A stretch of DNA of 64,000 nt from Bacteroidales bacterium (GTDB taxonomy: Bacteria > Bacteroidota > Bacteroidia > Bacteroidales > UBA932). Below are positions 1-9,585 of this stretch, piece by piece. Every line of letters begins with the position of its first letter. Position 1 is the first letter of the stretch. The position numbers and the translations under genes are program-made. The notes beneath the pieces are model-generated. The model searched no databases, had not been told where the DNA came from, and saw nothing but the letters and a program-made list of their open reading frames with translations. The stretch is from positions 354 to 64,353 of the forward strand of contig SUYO01000007.1 in NCBI GenBank assembly GCA_015060385.1, read 5' to 3'.

Positions 1-212
1 ATAATCCTAAGATGTAGGTGTAGCCTGCAATTTGGCACCAGTGAGGTAAGAGTTTAAATTTTCGTCCCATAGTATATGATATTTGATTCAATTGCAAATG
101 TAAATAAAACTTTACATATTGTCAATAGTTGTTTTCATTTAGCCACTCGTACAATTCAACACACTTCAAATATCCCTCATAGAATGTTCGATAATCTGTA
201 ACCAACCCGCAC

Positions 213-246
213 AAGGGGACATCTTCGTCAGAGGATGTCCCTTTTT
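213..246 (+). terminator. Rho-independent terminator-like hairpin
   Basis: GGGACATC-loop-GATGTCCC followed by TTTTT; downstream of unresolved sequence at the left edge and just past the prmA stop on the other strand. Confidence 0.6.
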
Positions 247-260
247 ATGCTAAGGTGCTG

Positions 261-1115
261 TTATTTCCTGAACTTGATGCAGCACCAGTTGTCGATGGAG
301 TCGTGACTGACATACTGAAGGCCGGAGTTCTGGGCCATTCCGATGATCATAGGCATGTCCTCCACATAGAAGCCGCTGACGAACAGGAGACCGTCCTTAT
401 GCAGGCAGAGGGCGTAGGTAGGAATGTCCTGAAGAAGGATGTTGCGGTTGATGTTCGCCAGGATGACGTCGTAGGTGTTCCTCTGGAGGAGGGAAGCATC
501 GCCGCAGCAGGTCTCGATGCGGGTTCCTACCTTGTTGAGGCGGGCATTGTCATATGCAGAGATTGCTGCAACAGCATCTATGTCGATTCCATAGACCTTG
601 GAGGCCTTCATCTTTGCTGCAAGGATCGCAAGCACGGCCGTGCCGCAGCCCATGTCCAGCACGACCTTGTCGCGAACCTCCGCTTCATTCTCCAGCAGGG
701 CCCGGCACATCATGAAGGTGGTCTGGTGGTGTCCCGTTCCGAAAGCCATCTTCGGATCGATGGTGATGTTGAAACGTGTCTTCTTCAGACCTTCATGGAA
801 GGAGGCCTTGATGGTACATTTACCGTCAACGACGATCGGCTCGAACTGGCTCTCCCACAGGGCGTTCCAGTTCGTCGCCGGAATAAGGTTGGCTGACCAC
901 TCTATGTCGAAGCCATATCCCTCAAGTCCGCTCAGCACGACCTTAAGGGCACCTGCATCATACAATTCCTTCTGGATATAGCACTTCAGATAAGGGTCCT
1001 CGGAGCTGAAGGATTCGAAAGGCAGCTCGCTGATCTCGGCTGTCACTATCTCAGCATTTTCTTCTGTGAAAGGTGCGATCTGTATCGCGACCTCTATATA
1101 TTCCTGACTATTCAT
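261..1115 (-). CDS. prmA: Ribosomal protein L11 methyltransferase
   Basis: 284 aa; FGTGHHQTT and VLDMGCGTAVLAI SAM-binding motif. Confidence 0.9.
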   Translation of the reverse strand: MNSQEYIEVAIQIAPFTEENAEIVTAEISELPFESFSSEDPYLKCYIQKELYDAGALKVVLSGLEGYGFDIEWSANLIPATNWNALWESQFEPIVVDGKCTIKASFHEGLKKTRFNITIDPKMAFGTGHHQTTFMMCRALLENEAEVRDKVVLDMGCGTAVLAILAAKMKASKVYGIDIDAVAAISAYDNARLNKVGTRIETCCGDASLLQRNTYDVILANINRNILLQDIPTYALCLHKDGLLFVSGFYVEDMPMIIGMAQNSGLQYVSHDSIDNWCCIKFRK

Positions 1116-4100
1116 TTTTCTGTATGTTGTTTTCTGTTGTCATATCAAGTATGATCTGTTCTCCGTCGCTCAGTTCTTCCGTCTCCTGATCTACGGCGTT
1201 CACATATCCTATCTCGTTGCGATGCTCTATGATGGCATCCTGTCTTTCGTTCTCATTGACAGCAGCCTCAACTCCTTTCTCGAAAATACCCCTGATGGAT
1301 TCCGCCAGATTTATCTTCGTCTCGTCTATCACGGCAGTGAAGACAGGCACTCTCTCGTTCTTGTACTTAGGCCTTCCGATCTTGAACTTCATGTTGTCGA
1401 AGTCCTTGCCGTAGACATCCACGCCGACCTTTATCAGCATAGGGGAGCGTATGATGGAAGCATGATACCTGTATGACAGGTCAAGATTCTGCTTGCCGCT
1501 CAGGGCGAGGGTATAGCGGTCGAGCTTCAGCACAAACGGGAAAACCTCCAGAATATTGTCCTTTATCACGCCTTCCACTGTCATGTGCGGTATTCTTCCC
1601 GTCTTCATGTCATCGAACTTGAGCTTCTTCGCCAGAGAAGTGAACATCTCGCTGTCGGAAATGGTGAGGTCATTTCCTCCTATCCTCATCACTCCGTTGA
1701 TCGTAGGCATGAGGATGTTCATGTTGGTGTCAAGGCTGGCTGTCGCTGCAAGTTCGCAGTCAAGTTTGCCAGAGAAGGACTTCAACATAGGTATGAGGGT
1801 ATCTACGGCCGGCATGAGGTCAATGGCCTTTTCGGCAGTGATATCCTTGAATTCGAAATTGAATCCTGCCTTGATGTTTTCCTTGCTACGGGTCGCATAA
1901 AAACCCTCGAATGCCACGTTGCCTATGTTGGAAGTCGCCATGGTGTTGGTTATCTGCACGCATCTCTCCTTCATCATCAGGCTTGCCTTGAGGTCAGATA
2001 TGTTCAGGTCTGACCATGTGATGGCCTTTCCGTCAAGGGTGATGTCAGCGTTGAGGTTGCCAGGGATGACCAGAAGCTTCATCTTCTCGTCCGCAGCCGA
2101 TGTATCGCTGACCACCATCTTGAGGAACTCCGCGTCAGTGGCTCCTGCCATCTTGTCCTTCGCTTCCTCTGCATCGAAGTGGGAACCGGAATTATAAGCT
2201 GTCAGGATTTCATTGGCATTCATTCCGTCAGTGCTCATCTCAAGTCTGAGATTCAGTGCCGGACGGTTTCTGCTGTTTCTTCCACCTCCTGTCAGGGCTC
2301 TTCTCAGACCTGTAAGCTCGCCCTTCGCGGCAATCGTCGACTCTCCGGACATCACCTTCAGCGAATCTATGGCAATCCTGTCGTTGGTGAAGCAGATCTC
2401 CATTCCGCGCAGGATGTTCCTCAAAGGGAAATAAGGGGTCATGAGAATTCCGGTCCTGACCTTGAGATCGCCGTGCATGTCCCATTCCCTGAAATATCTG
2501 GAAATGCTCTGGTCGAGCCTGATGTCTATGTCCTGCTTTGCGAAATCCTCGTCCTGAAGCCACTGAGGGAGTTCCCTGGTCTGTCTTCTTCCTCTGGCAA
2601 GCCGAAGCAGGGAGTCCTCAGGAACATCCGGATATATCTTGGAGAGAGAGTCGATGAGCGCCTTTCTTCTCTGTCTTCTTTCCACTGAAGTCATCGTTGC
2701 GCTCGCCTCGATGGAGGCATCAGTAAGGATGGCTCTGTTCACCTCCGTCGCCAGATTTATCCTCTTGTTGCTGCTGCTGAGGGTAAGGACAGGAATCTTG
2801 GGATTGTTCCTGTCAGGCATCATCTGGAAACCGTTCTGCGTATCGTCCAGATCGATGCTGGTTCCCGATGCATCAGCCACACTCAGTTCCTTTGCACTGA
2901 TTCTTCCACCGAGCCTTCCAAGGCTGAGAGTGTCAGTGACCGCAGCGTTCTTTGCTGAAACCGCGATTTCCTTGCCTGAAGCTGAAAGCGCCTCCTTGTA
3001 CGAAGCAAGGAATTCCCCTACCTTTCCGCTTATTCCCACAAGTCTGAATGTCTGGCTGGTGTCACGTCTTGAAGTGACGCTCTCCGGTCCGAGTGCCAGC
3101 TCCACTCCTCTCAAGGTTACCGAGATGCTGTCTCCAGGAGACCTGAACACTATGCTGTCGCTGGAGGCCTTTCCGGTCAGGTCGGACTGAGAGAAGGTAT
3201 AGAGACCGAGGTGTGAAAGCCGGGCCGTACCGCTGATCTGAGCTGCTATGTTTCCGCGTGCCGTCATGTCCAGACTGTCCGGGATGAAACGCATGAGCGA
3301 ATCAAGTGATGCCGCAATGCTTCCGTCCACCGTAATAGTCGGGTCGTCTGAAAGAATGTCGGATGCATTTCCGTATCCATTGAGACTCAGACCGTTTGTA
3401 GACAGCACGAGGTCATTGATGTTGAAATTCATGACACCCCTGCGGGTATTCGCAAGAAAGGCATCGAATGCCACGGTTACTTCTTCTTTCAGACCTTTGT
3501 GGGCGAATGTTGCCTGAGGCATTATCACATCCACATGGAAGGTCGGAAGCTGACCTGTGGCGGCAACGTAGTCTCCCTTGAATGTCGCATCCAGCCCGAT
3601 CACGGCATCCGTGCTGATCTGGTCGGCTTCCGGGATGAAGTTCCTGACGAACTTCTTCATAAGGTCGTCTATCTTACATTCGCTTACCGAAAGTTCTCCG
3701 TTTATCTCTGTCCTTCCTTCATGGAACCTCAGGTCAGCTTCGCCCTCGAAAGGCAGGGCAGCAATCTCGGCCCTGAAATTATGGACTCCAAGGGTAGGTA
3801 CGCTGTCTTTCGGGAAATGGAGCGTGGTGCTGAGAGTGATCGGAATGTTCATTCGTCCGAATGCGCTGGTCGCCAAAGTGGTCTTCGCATCTGCTTCAAG
3901 ATCCATGTGGTCATCATGTTCATGGATGTGGAAACTGTTCAGACCGAAGGCAAGCGTGTCTGCTGCAACTCTACCTGCCACGAACATGCTGTCGACCGAG
4001 AGGCCAAGGCGGTTCTTCGAACTGTTCCTTGTGGACAGCCTTCCGTCGAAGACAGCCTGCTTCAGTTCAATGAAAGTGAAGATGGTGTTCCTGCTGTCGG

Positions 4101-4674
4101 TGTATACGATCTGCGAATTGTCTGTGATGCCTATCTTTCCTATGTTGATCCTTGGAAGGACGAAGGCGGTGGAATCTTCCTCATCTTCGGCCTCACCGAA
4201 CCGGAACATGTTCCAGTTCGTGCGGCCGTTCCCATACGCATGGGCATAGACCTTAGGACCTTCCAGACTTACGTCGCGGATCATCAGGTTTCCGAAGAGT
4301 ACGGGGATGATCCTTATGCTTGTGGAGAATCGTGAGAACGATGCAAGCGTATCGGCGGTCTCGCCGTTTCCTCTGTACAGCAGCAAGCCCTGAGGACCAT
4401 CCTTCTCCTCCTTGTCGAAGCGGTCGGAAGGGTAGGTTATGCTCAGGTCTTCAAGGGTGAGGGTCATGGACGGAAAGTTCTTCAGCATCGATGCCGAGAC
4501 CTTTCCGAAGCTGATCTCTCCGTCAATGTAATCGGCTGCGATCCTGTTCACGGATCTGGTAAGCAGTGGCGTGGAAAGCAGTATCTCCAATATCAATAAG
4601 ATAGCCACCCAGATACCGAGCACCCAGGCTATGATCTTTGGCAGTGTCCTTCTGTTTTTTGTCATAACATACAA
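1108..4674 (-). CDS. AsmA-like large membrane-anchored protein
   Basis: 1188 aa; N-terminal TM, AsmA-type N-terminus (SFGKVSASMLKNFPSMTLTLEDLSI), repetitive beta-rich body and AsmA C-terminal segment; overlaps prmA by 8 nt. Confidence 0.75.
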   Translation of the reverse strand: MYVMTKNRRTLPKIIAWVLGIWVAILLILEILLSTPLLTRSVNRIAADYIDGEISFGKVSASMLKNFPSMTLTLEDLSITYPSDRFDKEEKDGPQGLLLYRGNGETADTLASFSRFSTSIRIIPVLFGNLMIRDVSLEGPKVYAHAYGNGRTNWNMFRFGEAEDEEDSTAFVLPRINIGKIGITDNSQIVYTDSRNTIFTFIELKQAVFDGRLSTRNSSKNRLGLSVDSMFVAGRVAADTLAFGLNSFHIHEHDDHMDLEADAKTTLATSAFGRMNIPITLSTTLHFPKDSVPTLGVHNFRAEIAALPFEGEADLRFHEGRTEINGELSVSECKIDDLMKKFVRNFIPEADQISTDAVIGLDATFKGDYVAATGQLPTFHVDVIMPQATFAHKGLKEEVTVAFDAFLANTRRGVMNFNINDLVLSTNGLSLNGYGNASDILSDDPTITVDGSIAASLDSLMRFIPDSLDMTARGNIAAQISGTARLSHLGLYTFSQSDLTGKASSDSIVFRSPGDSISVTLRGVELALGPESVTSRRDTSQTFRLVGISGKVGEFLASYKEALSASGKEIAVSAKNAAVTDTLSLGRLGGRISAKELSVADASGTSIDLDDTQNGFQMMPDRNNPKIPVLTLSSSNKRINLATEVNRAILTDASIEASATMTSVERRQRRKALIDSLSKIYPDVPEDSLLRLARGRRQTRELPQWLQDEDFAKQDIDIRLDQSISRYFREWDMHGDLKVRTGILMTPYFPLRNILRGMEICFTNDRIAIDSLKVMSGESTIAAKGELTGLRRALTGGGRNSRNRPALNLRLEMSTDGMNANEILTAYNSGSHFDAEEAKDKMAGATDAEFLKMVVSDTSAADEKMKLLVIPGNLNADITLDGKAITWSDLNISDLKASLMMKERCVQITNTMATSNIGNVAFEGFYATRSKENIKAGFNFEFKDITAEKAIDLMPAVDTLIPMLKSFSGKLDCELAATASLDTNMNILMPTINGVMRIGGNDLTISDSEMFTSLAKKLKFDDMKTGRIPHMTVEGVIKDNILEVFPFVLKLDRYTLALSGKQNLDLSYRYHASIIRSPMLIKVGVDVYGKDFDNMKFKIGRPKYKNERVPVFTAVIDETKINLAESIRGIFEKGVEAAVNENERQDAIIEHRNEIGYVNAVDQETEELSDGEQIILDMTTENNIQKNE

Positions 4675-4760
4675 ACTTAGTCAAAATTATCGGATTTTTC
4701 GCAATTAACATTTTTGTTGTATATTTTTATTATTTTTGCAAGACAAAATACCTTGTTGCA

Positions 4761-5912
4761 ATGGATTCACCTTTCGTTTATGACACCCATGTGACCGGCA
4801 AGAATTTTGTCGGCAGGAAAACCGAATGTATGGTTCTCTCCAATCTTCTTGAAGCCGGAGAGAATGTCTGTATCTATGAAACCCCGAAGGCAGGAAAGAC
4901 CTCTCTGGTCCAGCAGACCCTGTACAACATGAGGGCGGCTGGAAAGCCGTTCATGATGGCATATGTGGATCTTCTTAACGTAAGGACAAGGCGGGGGTTC
5001 CTTAAGAAGTTCGGCGGAGCTGTCATAAGGACGGCTTATTCCACCCCGACCGATTATGCTGCAGTTATCGCCAAGCATCTGGAAGGCACGCATTTCGTCT
5101 TCGATCCTGCGCAGTTCGCTTCCAAGGAGGACATCGTTTGCATGAACTGGGATGCCGATGAGAATGATATAAGCGAGATGATGTCCCTGCCTCAGAAGAT
5201 CTCAAAGGAAAAGGGAATACCGTTCTATGTGGTCTTCAAGGATTTTCAGAATATAATGCAGGTGGAAGATCATGAGGTGATATTCGGAATCATGGAGAAG
5301 ATGTTCGCGCAGAAGGATCCCGCCGTCGCACCATCAGCCACATTTGTGTTCTGCGGCTCGATGGTCAATGCCATGAAGTATATCTTTGCAGAAAAGAAGT
5401 TCTTCTATCGTCAGGTGAACCATCTTCCTTTGACTCCTGTAGATGATAAGGATGCCATAGAACATATCGCGAAGGGTTTTCGCTCGAGCGGAAAGGTCAT
5501 TGAAAGGGATCTTGCCTTGGGCGCATGCAAGCTTTTCAGGTGTGACATGTGGTATCTCAACCAGTTCTTTTCGATCTGTGACTCCATGTCGAAGGGCTTT
5601 ATAAACGAGTCCATCCTTGTCGATGCCCTCAGTGCTCTTATGTCAATGCACGAACCTCGCTTCAAGGTGCTTGTAAACGATCTTACCGACCATCAGCTCA
5701 GCCTTCTGAAGGCTGTCCTGGACGGCGTGACAAAGTTCAGTGCATCCGATGTGATCGAAAAATACAGACTGAATTCGTCTGCTAATGTACGTAGGGTGAA
5801 GGACGCCCTCCGCAAGAAGGAGATAATCACATTCGATGAAAAGGATGAGCCGGTGATTCTGGATCCTTTGTTCGAGTATTGGGTAAGCAAGTATTATTTT
5901 GAAATGCAATGA
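4761..5912 (+). CDS. AAA/STAND-like ATP-binding protein
   Basis: 383 aa; 'FVGRKTE...ETPKAGKTSLV' degenerate Walker A and C-terminal winged-helix-like region; overlaps the next gene by 4 nt. Confidence 0.65.
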   Translation: MDSPFVYDTHVTGKNFVGRKTECMVLSNLLEAGENVCIYETPKAGKTSLVQQTLYNMRAAGKPFMMAYVDLLNVRTRRGFLKKFGGAVIRTAYSTPTDYAAVIAKHLEGTHFVFDPAQFASKEDIVCMNWDADENDISEMMSLPQKISKEKGIPFYVVFKDFQNIMQVEDHEVIFGIMEKMFAQKDPAVAPSATFVFCGSMVNAMKYIFAEKKFFYRQVNHLPLTPVDDKDAIEHIAKGFRSSGKVIERDLALGACKLFRCDMWYLNQFFSICDSMSKGFINESILVDALSALMSMHEPRFKVLVNDLTDHQLSLLKAVLDGVTKFSASDVIEKYRLNSSANVRRVKDALRKKEIITFDEKDEPVILDPLFEYWVSKYYFEMQ

Positions 5913-6625
5913 CAAGGAAGAAGATAACAGTTCTCACCGGTGCTGGAGTGAGCGCCGAAAGCGGAATCAGCACCTTCCGCGACAGCGACGGCTTATGGGA
6001 GAACCATAACGTCGAGGATGTCGCGTCGATAGAAGGATGGTACAGGAATCCGGCCCTCGTGCTGGATTTCTACAATGCGCGCAGGGCGCAGCTGTTTACA
6101 GTGCGCCCGAATGCTGCCCATCTTGCGATAGCCTCCCTTGAGGATGACTTCGATGTTACGGTAGTGACTCAGAATGTGGATAACCTTCATGAAAGGGCAG
6201 GTAGCACGAGGATAATCCACCTCCATGGCGAGCTTACCAAGGTAAGACCGGAGAACTGCTGCAACGACAGGGACGGCTATTCCGAGGAGACTGTGTTCGA
6301 CATAGGCCCGGATGCCATCCATATAGGCGACAAGGCTCCTAACGGAGCCCAGCTCAGACCGCACATCGTATGGTTCGGCGAAGCCGTGCCAAAGATAGAG
6401 ACTGCAATCGATGCGGTAGAGGCTGCCGATATCGTTCTGATCGTGGGAACCTCCCTTCAGGTATATCCGGCTGCAGGGTTGTACAGATACGCCCGGATGG
6501 ATACTCCTATATATATTATAGATCCGAAGGATGTGCCGGTACGTGATTCACGCATCACGCATATAAAGGATGTGGCTACAAAAGGAATGGAAACTTTCAA
6601 GAATCTCATTAAATCAGCAGATTAG
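5909..6625 (+). CDS. Sir2-family NAD-dependent protein deacylase
   Basis: TGAGVSAESGISTFRD, TQNVDNLHERAGS, HLHGEL, RPHIVWFGE, GTSLQVYPAAGL motifs; lacks the usual CxxC zinc pairs. Confidence 0.88.
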   Translation: MTRKKITVLTGAGVSAESGISTFRDSDGLWENHNVEDVASIEGWYRNPALVLDFYNARRAQLFTVRPNAAHLAIASLEDDFDVTVVTQNVDNLHERAGSTRIIHLHGELTKVRPENCCNDRDGYSEETVFDIGPDAIHIGDKAPNGAQLRPHIVWFGEAVPKIETAIDAVEAADIVLIVGTSLQVYPAAGLYRYARMDTPIYIIDPKDVPVRDSRITHIKDVATKGMETFKNLIKSAD

Positions 6626-6626
6626 G

Positions 6627-6657
6627 TTTGGAAATTTGATTTTTATGCCTATCTTTG
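6627..6657 (+). promoter_or_regulatory. Bacteroidota-type promoter upstream of rpsU
   Basis: TTTG-N19-TATCTTTG exact match to the -33/-7 consensus. Confidence 0.7.
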
Positions 6658-6671
6658 CAGCCCTATAATGA

Positions 6672-6683
6672 AAAGGAGGTGAT
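6672..6683 (+). promoter_or_regulatory. Extended Shine-Dalgarno of rpsU
   Basis: AAAGGAGGTGAT, complementary to the 16S anti-SD, 6 nt before the ATG at 6690. Confidence 0.85.
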
Positions 6684-6689
6684 TTAGAG

Positions 6690-6884
6690 ATGATTATAGT
6701 TCCAGTAAAGGATGGTGAGAGCATTGAGAAGGCTCTTAAGAAGTTCAAGAGAAAATTCGAGAAGACAGGAGCAATCCGCGAGCTTCGCGCAAGAAAGAAC
6801 TTTGTCAAGCCGTCAGTGAAGAAGAGAATGCAGATGCAGAAGGCTATCTACGTTCAGCACATGCAGCTTCAGGACGAGCAGTAA
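6690..6884 (+). CDS. rpsU: 30S ribosomal protein S21
   Basis: 64 aa basic protein, MIIVPVKDGESIEKALKKFKRKFEKTGAIRELRARKNFVKPS. Confidence 0.95.
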   Translation: MIIVPVKDGESIEKALKKFKRKFEKTGAIRELRARKNFVKPSVKKRMQMQKAIYVQHMQLQDEQ

Positions 6885-6983
6885 TTTATACAGAAGATTA
6901 TTTACAGATTGTCAAGCCATTATCAAAGAGCTGTCATGGGGCAGCCGCTTGCTGTCTAAAACTTTTAATATTTACAAGTTTTT

Positions 6984-7295
6984 ATGTACGCAATCGTAGA
7001 CATTGCAGGCCAGCAGTTCAAGGTTGAAGCTGGTATGGAAATCTTCGTCAACCGCCTCGCGGCTGAGAAGGGTGCTGCAGTCGAGTTCGACAAGGTACTC
7101 CTTATCGACGAGGACGGAGCAGTAAAGGTCGGTGCACCTTACGTTGATGGTGTTAAGGTAACAGCAACTGTACTTGATGACACTTGCAAGGGCAAGAAGG
7201 TTCTTGTATTCAAGAAGAAGCGTCGCAAGGGTTACCAGAAGTGTAACGGACACCGTCAGTATCTTACAAAACTTCAGATCAATGCGATCGCTTAA
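6984..7295 (+). CDS. rplU: 50S ribosomal protein L21
   Basis: [17 protein letters not shown]...[15 protein letters not shown]. Confidence 0.97.
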   Translation: MYAIVDIAGQQFKVEAGMEIFVNRLAAEKGAAVEFDKVLLIDEDGAVKVGAPYVDGVKVTATVLDDTCKGKKVLVFKKKRRKGYQKCNGHRQYLTKLQINAIA

Positions 7296-7316
7296 TTAAT
7301 TGAGGAGGAACAGAAT

Positions 7317-7577
7317 ATGGCACATAAAAAAGGCGTCGGTAGTTCTAAGAACGGTCGTGAGTCACATAGCAAACGACTCGGTATCAAGAAATTCGGTGAT
7401 CAGACAGTAAAGGCTGGCAACATCCTCGTTCGTCAGAGAGGTACAGTCCACAACCCAGGTCTGAATGTAGGAATGGGTAAGGACCACACTCTTTACGCGC
7501 TGATCGACGGTAAGGTAAGCTTCCGCAAGAAAGCTGACAATAAATCTTACGTCTCGGTAGTCCCTTTTGAGAACTAA
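7317..7577 (+). CDS. rpmA: 50S ribosomal protein L27
   Basis: [29 protein letters not shown]. Confidence 0.97.
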   Translation: MAHKKGVGSSKNGRESHSKRLGIKKFGDQTVKAGNILVRQRGTVHNPGLNVGMGKDHTLYALIDGKVSFRKKADNKSYVSVVPFEN

Positions 7578-7602
7578 GACTCGGGATTTATGACAAGAAG
7601 AT

Positions 7603-7642
7603 AGAGGACTGTATACCCGAGCGGGTTGCGGTCCTCTTTTTT
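7603..7642 (+). terminator. Rho-independent terminator after rpmA
   Basis: AGAGGACTG...CGGTCCTCT-TTTTT. Confidence 0.75.
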
Positions 7643-7659
7643 AATAAAAACAGAAAATT

Positions 7660-8931
7660 ATGCTTACACTCAAACTGCTTCGTGAGAATCCGGAATTCGT
7701 GATTTCGAAGCTTGCTGTAAAGAACTTTGATGCAAGGGAGATCGTCGAGAAGATCAATGCCCTTGACCAGACCAGAAGGGCTCTTCAGGTGGAGCTCGAC
7801 ACATGCCTGTCTGAACAGAAGAAGAAGGCGGCACAGATCGGTGGCCTTATGAAGGAAGGTAGAAGAGAGGAAGCTGACGCTGTAAAGGCTGACGTTGCTG
7901 CTCTCAAGACCCGTTCTGCAGAGATAGAGAAAAAGTCAGAGGAGAACAATACTGAGCTCAACAATCTTCTTGTTCTTCTTCCTAATATTCCATGCGACCA
8001 GGTTCCTGAGGGAAAATGTGCAGAGGACAATGTCGTTGTAAAGACAGGAAATGAGATTCCTGAACTTGGCGAGAACAATCTGCCGCACTGGGAGCTTGCA
8101 AAGAAATATGATATCATCGACTTCGACCTTGGAGTAAAGCTCACAGGTGCAGGTTTCCCTGTATACAAGGGCAAGGGTGCAAGACTTCAGCGTGCCCTGA
8201 TCAACTTCTTCCTGGATTACAATACGAATGCAGGTTATATGGAAGTTGAGCCGCCGGTTCTTGTGAACGAGGCTTCAGGCTTCGGCACAGGCCAGCTTCC
8301 TGACAAGGAAGGACAGATGTACCATGCGACAGCGGACAACTTTTATCTTGTTCCTACAGCAGAGGTGCCTGTGACCAACATTTTCCGTGACGTGATTCTC
8401 GCGAACAACGAGTTCCCTGTGAAGATGACAGCCTATACTCCATGCTTCCGTCGTGAGGCAGGATCATATGGAAAGGATGTGCGCGGACTCAACCGTCTCC
8501 ACCAGTTCGACAAGGTTGAGATCGTACGAGTAGAGAAGCCGGAGGATTCATATGCCGCCCTTGACGAGATGATCGCCCATGTGGAGAGCATCGTGAAGGC
8601 TCTCGGTCTTCCATACAGGATCCTTCGTCTCTGCGGTGGTGACATGAGCTTCACATCTGCAATAACCTACGATTTCGAGGTGTATTCGGCAGCCCAGGGA
8701 AGGTGGCTTGAGATATCTTCGGTATCTAACTTCGAGTCCTATCAGGCTAATCGTCTGAAACTCAGATATAAGGATGCTGACGGAAAGACCCAGCTCGCTC
8801 ACACTCTCAACGGCAGCTCGCTTGCTCTTCCTAGAGTGGTGGCGGCTCTTCTCGAGAATAACCAGAAGGGTGACCGCATCGAGATCCCTGAGGCTCTCCG
8901 TCCATATACAGGATTCGATTATATCGACTGA
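7660..8931 (+). CDS. serS: Seryl-tRNA synthetase
   Basis: 423 aa; class II motifs (FRREAGSYGKDVRGLNRLHQFDKVE; TLNGSSLALPRVVAALLENNQ). Confidence 0.97.
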   Translation: MLTLKLLRENPEFVISKLAVKNFDAREIVEKINALDQTRRALQVELDTCLSEQKKKAAQIGGLMKEGRREEADAVKADVAALKTRSAEIEKKSEENNTELNNLLVLLPNIPCDQVPEGKCAEDNVVVKTGNEIPELGENNLPHWELAKKYDIIDFDLGVKLTGAGFPVYKGKGARLQRALINFFLDYNTNAGYMEVEPPVLVNEASGFGTGQLPDKEGQMYHATADNFYLVPTAEVPVTNIFRDVILANNEFPVKMTAYTPCFRREAGSYGKDVRGLNRLHQFDKVEIVRVEKPEDSYAALDEMIAHVESIVKALGLPYRILRLCGGDMSFTSAITYDFEVYSAAQGRWLEISSVSNFESYQANRLKLRYKDADGKTQLAHTLNGSSLALPRVVAALLENNQKGDRIEIPEALRPYTGFDYID

Positions 8932-8933
8932 CC

Positions 8934-8962
8934 TGTCATTCCGAGCGAAGACGAGGAATCTT
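8934..8962 (+). repeat. Palindromic element, family A copy 1 (serS-ruvC junction)
   Basis: TGTCATTCCGAGCGAAGACGAGGAATCTT; ATTCC/GGAAT stem; fills the spacer up to the ruvC ATG. Confidence 0.65.
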
Positions 8963-8963
8963 T

Positions 8964-9521
8964 ATGAAGGAAACCAAGACAATATTAGGAATTGATCCCG
9001 GAACCAACATTCTTGGTTACGGGGTCATTTCCGTTGATTCCAAGGGACCTCATTATGTGACCATGGGAGTCTTCGACCTGCGTAAGATCAAGGACCCGTT
9101 TGAAAAGCTCGCCAACATATTTGCCGGAGTGAACGAACTCATAGCCGAGCACAACCCGGATGAACTGGCAGTAGAATCGCCGTTCTACGGGAAGAATGCC
9201 CAGGTGGTGCTGAAGCTCGGCCGTGCCCAGGGTGCGGCCATCACGGCTGCAATAATGCATGAGATTCCTGTTACGGAATATGCTCCGAGGAAGGCCAAGA
9301 TTGCGATCTGCGGCAACGGAGCGGCATCCAAGGAACAGGTTTCCATGATGATACAGAAGACCTTGAAGGTCGACCTTGATCCGAAGTATCTGGATGCCAC
9401 GGATGCGCTTGCGCTCGCGCTTTGCCATCATTATCAGATGACTAATCCGCTTGCCGGGGTGGGCGGAAAGTCCGACTGGAAGAAATTCCTTGAAAATAAC
9501 CCCGGGAGAATAAAGAAGTAG
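8964..9521 (+). CDS. ruvC: Crossover junction endodeoxyribonuclease RuvC
   Basis: ILGIDPGTNILGYGVI; VESPFYGKNAQVVLKLGRAQGA; DATDALALALCH. Confidence 0.95.
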   Translation: MKETKTILGIDPGTNILGYGVISVDSKGPHYVTMGVFDLRKIKDPFEKLANIFAGVNELIAEHNPDELAVESPFYGKNAQVVLKLGRAQGAAITAAIMHEIPVTEYAPRKAKIAICGNGAASKEQVSMMIQKTLKVDLDPKYLDATDALALALCHHYQMTNPLAGVGGKSDWKKFLENNPGRIKK

Positions 9522-9530
9522 TGGTGAATG

Positions 9531-9560
9531 GCTTGAAAATTGCAGTATTTTCAGGCTTTT
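9531..9560 (+). terminator. Terminator-like hairpin after ruvC
   Basis: GCTTGAAAAT-TGCAGT-ATTTTCAGGC-TTTT. Confidence 0.5.
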
Positions 9561-9585
9561 GAATAGTGTATAGAAATAATCTAAA

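Noticed and set aside
1-210. Possible tRNA/tmRNA fragment at the left edge
   Set aside because: No convincing acceptor or T-arm pairing could be assembled; left unassigned.
4761-6625. Sir2 plus ATPase as an antiphage defence system
   Set aside because: The Sir2 resembles common zinc-less Bacteroidota deacylases and no other defence genes or mobile-element context is present; kept only as a low-interest pairing.
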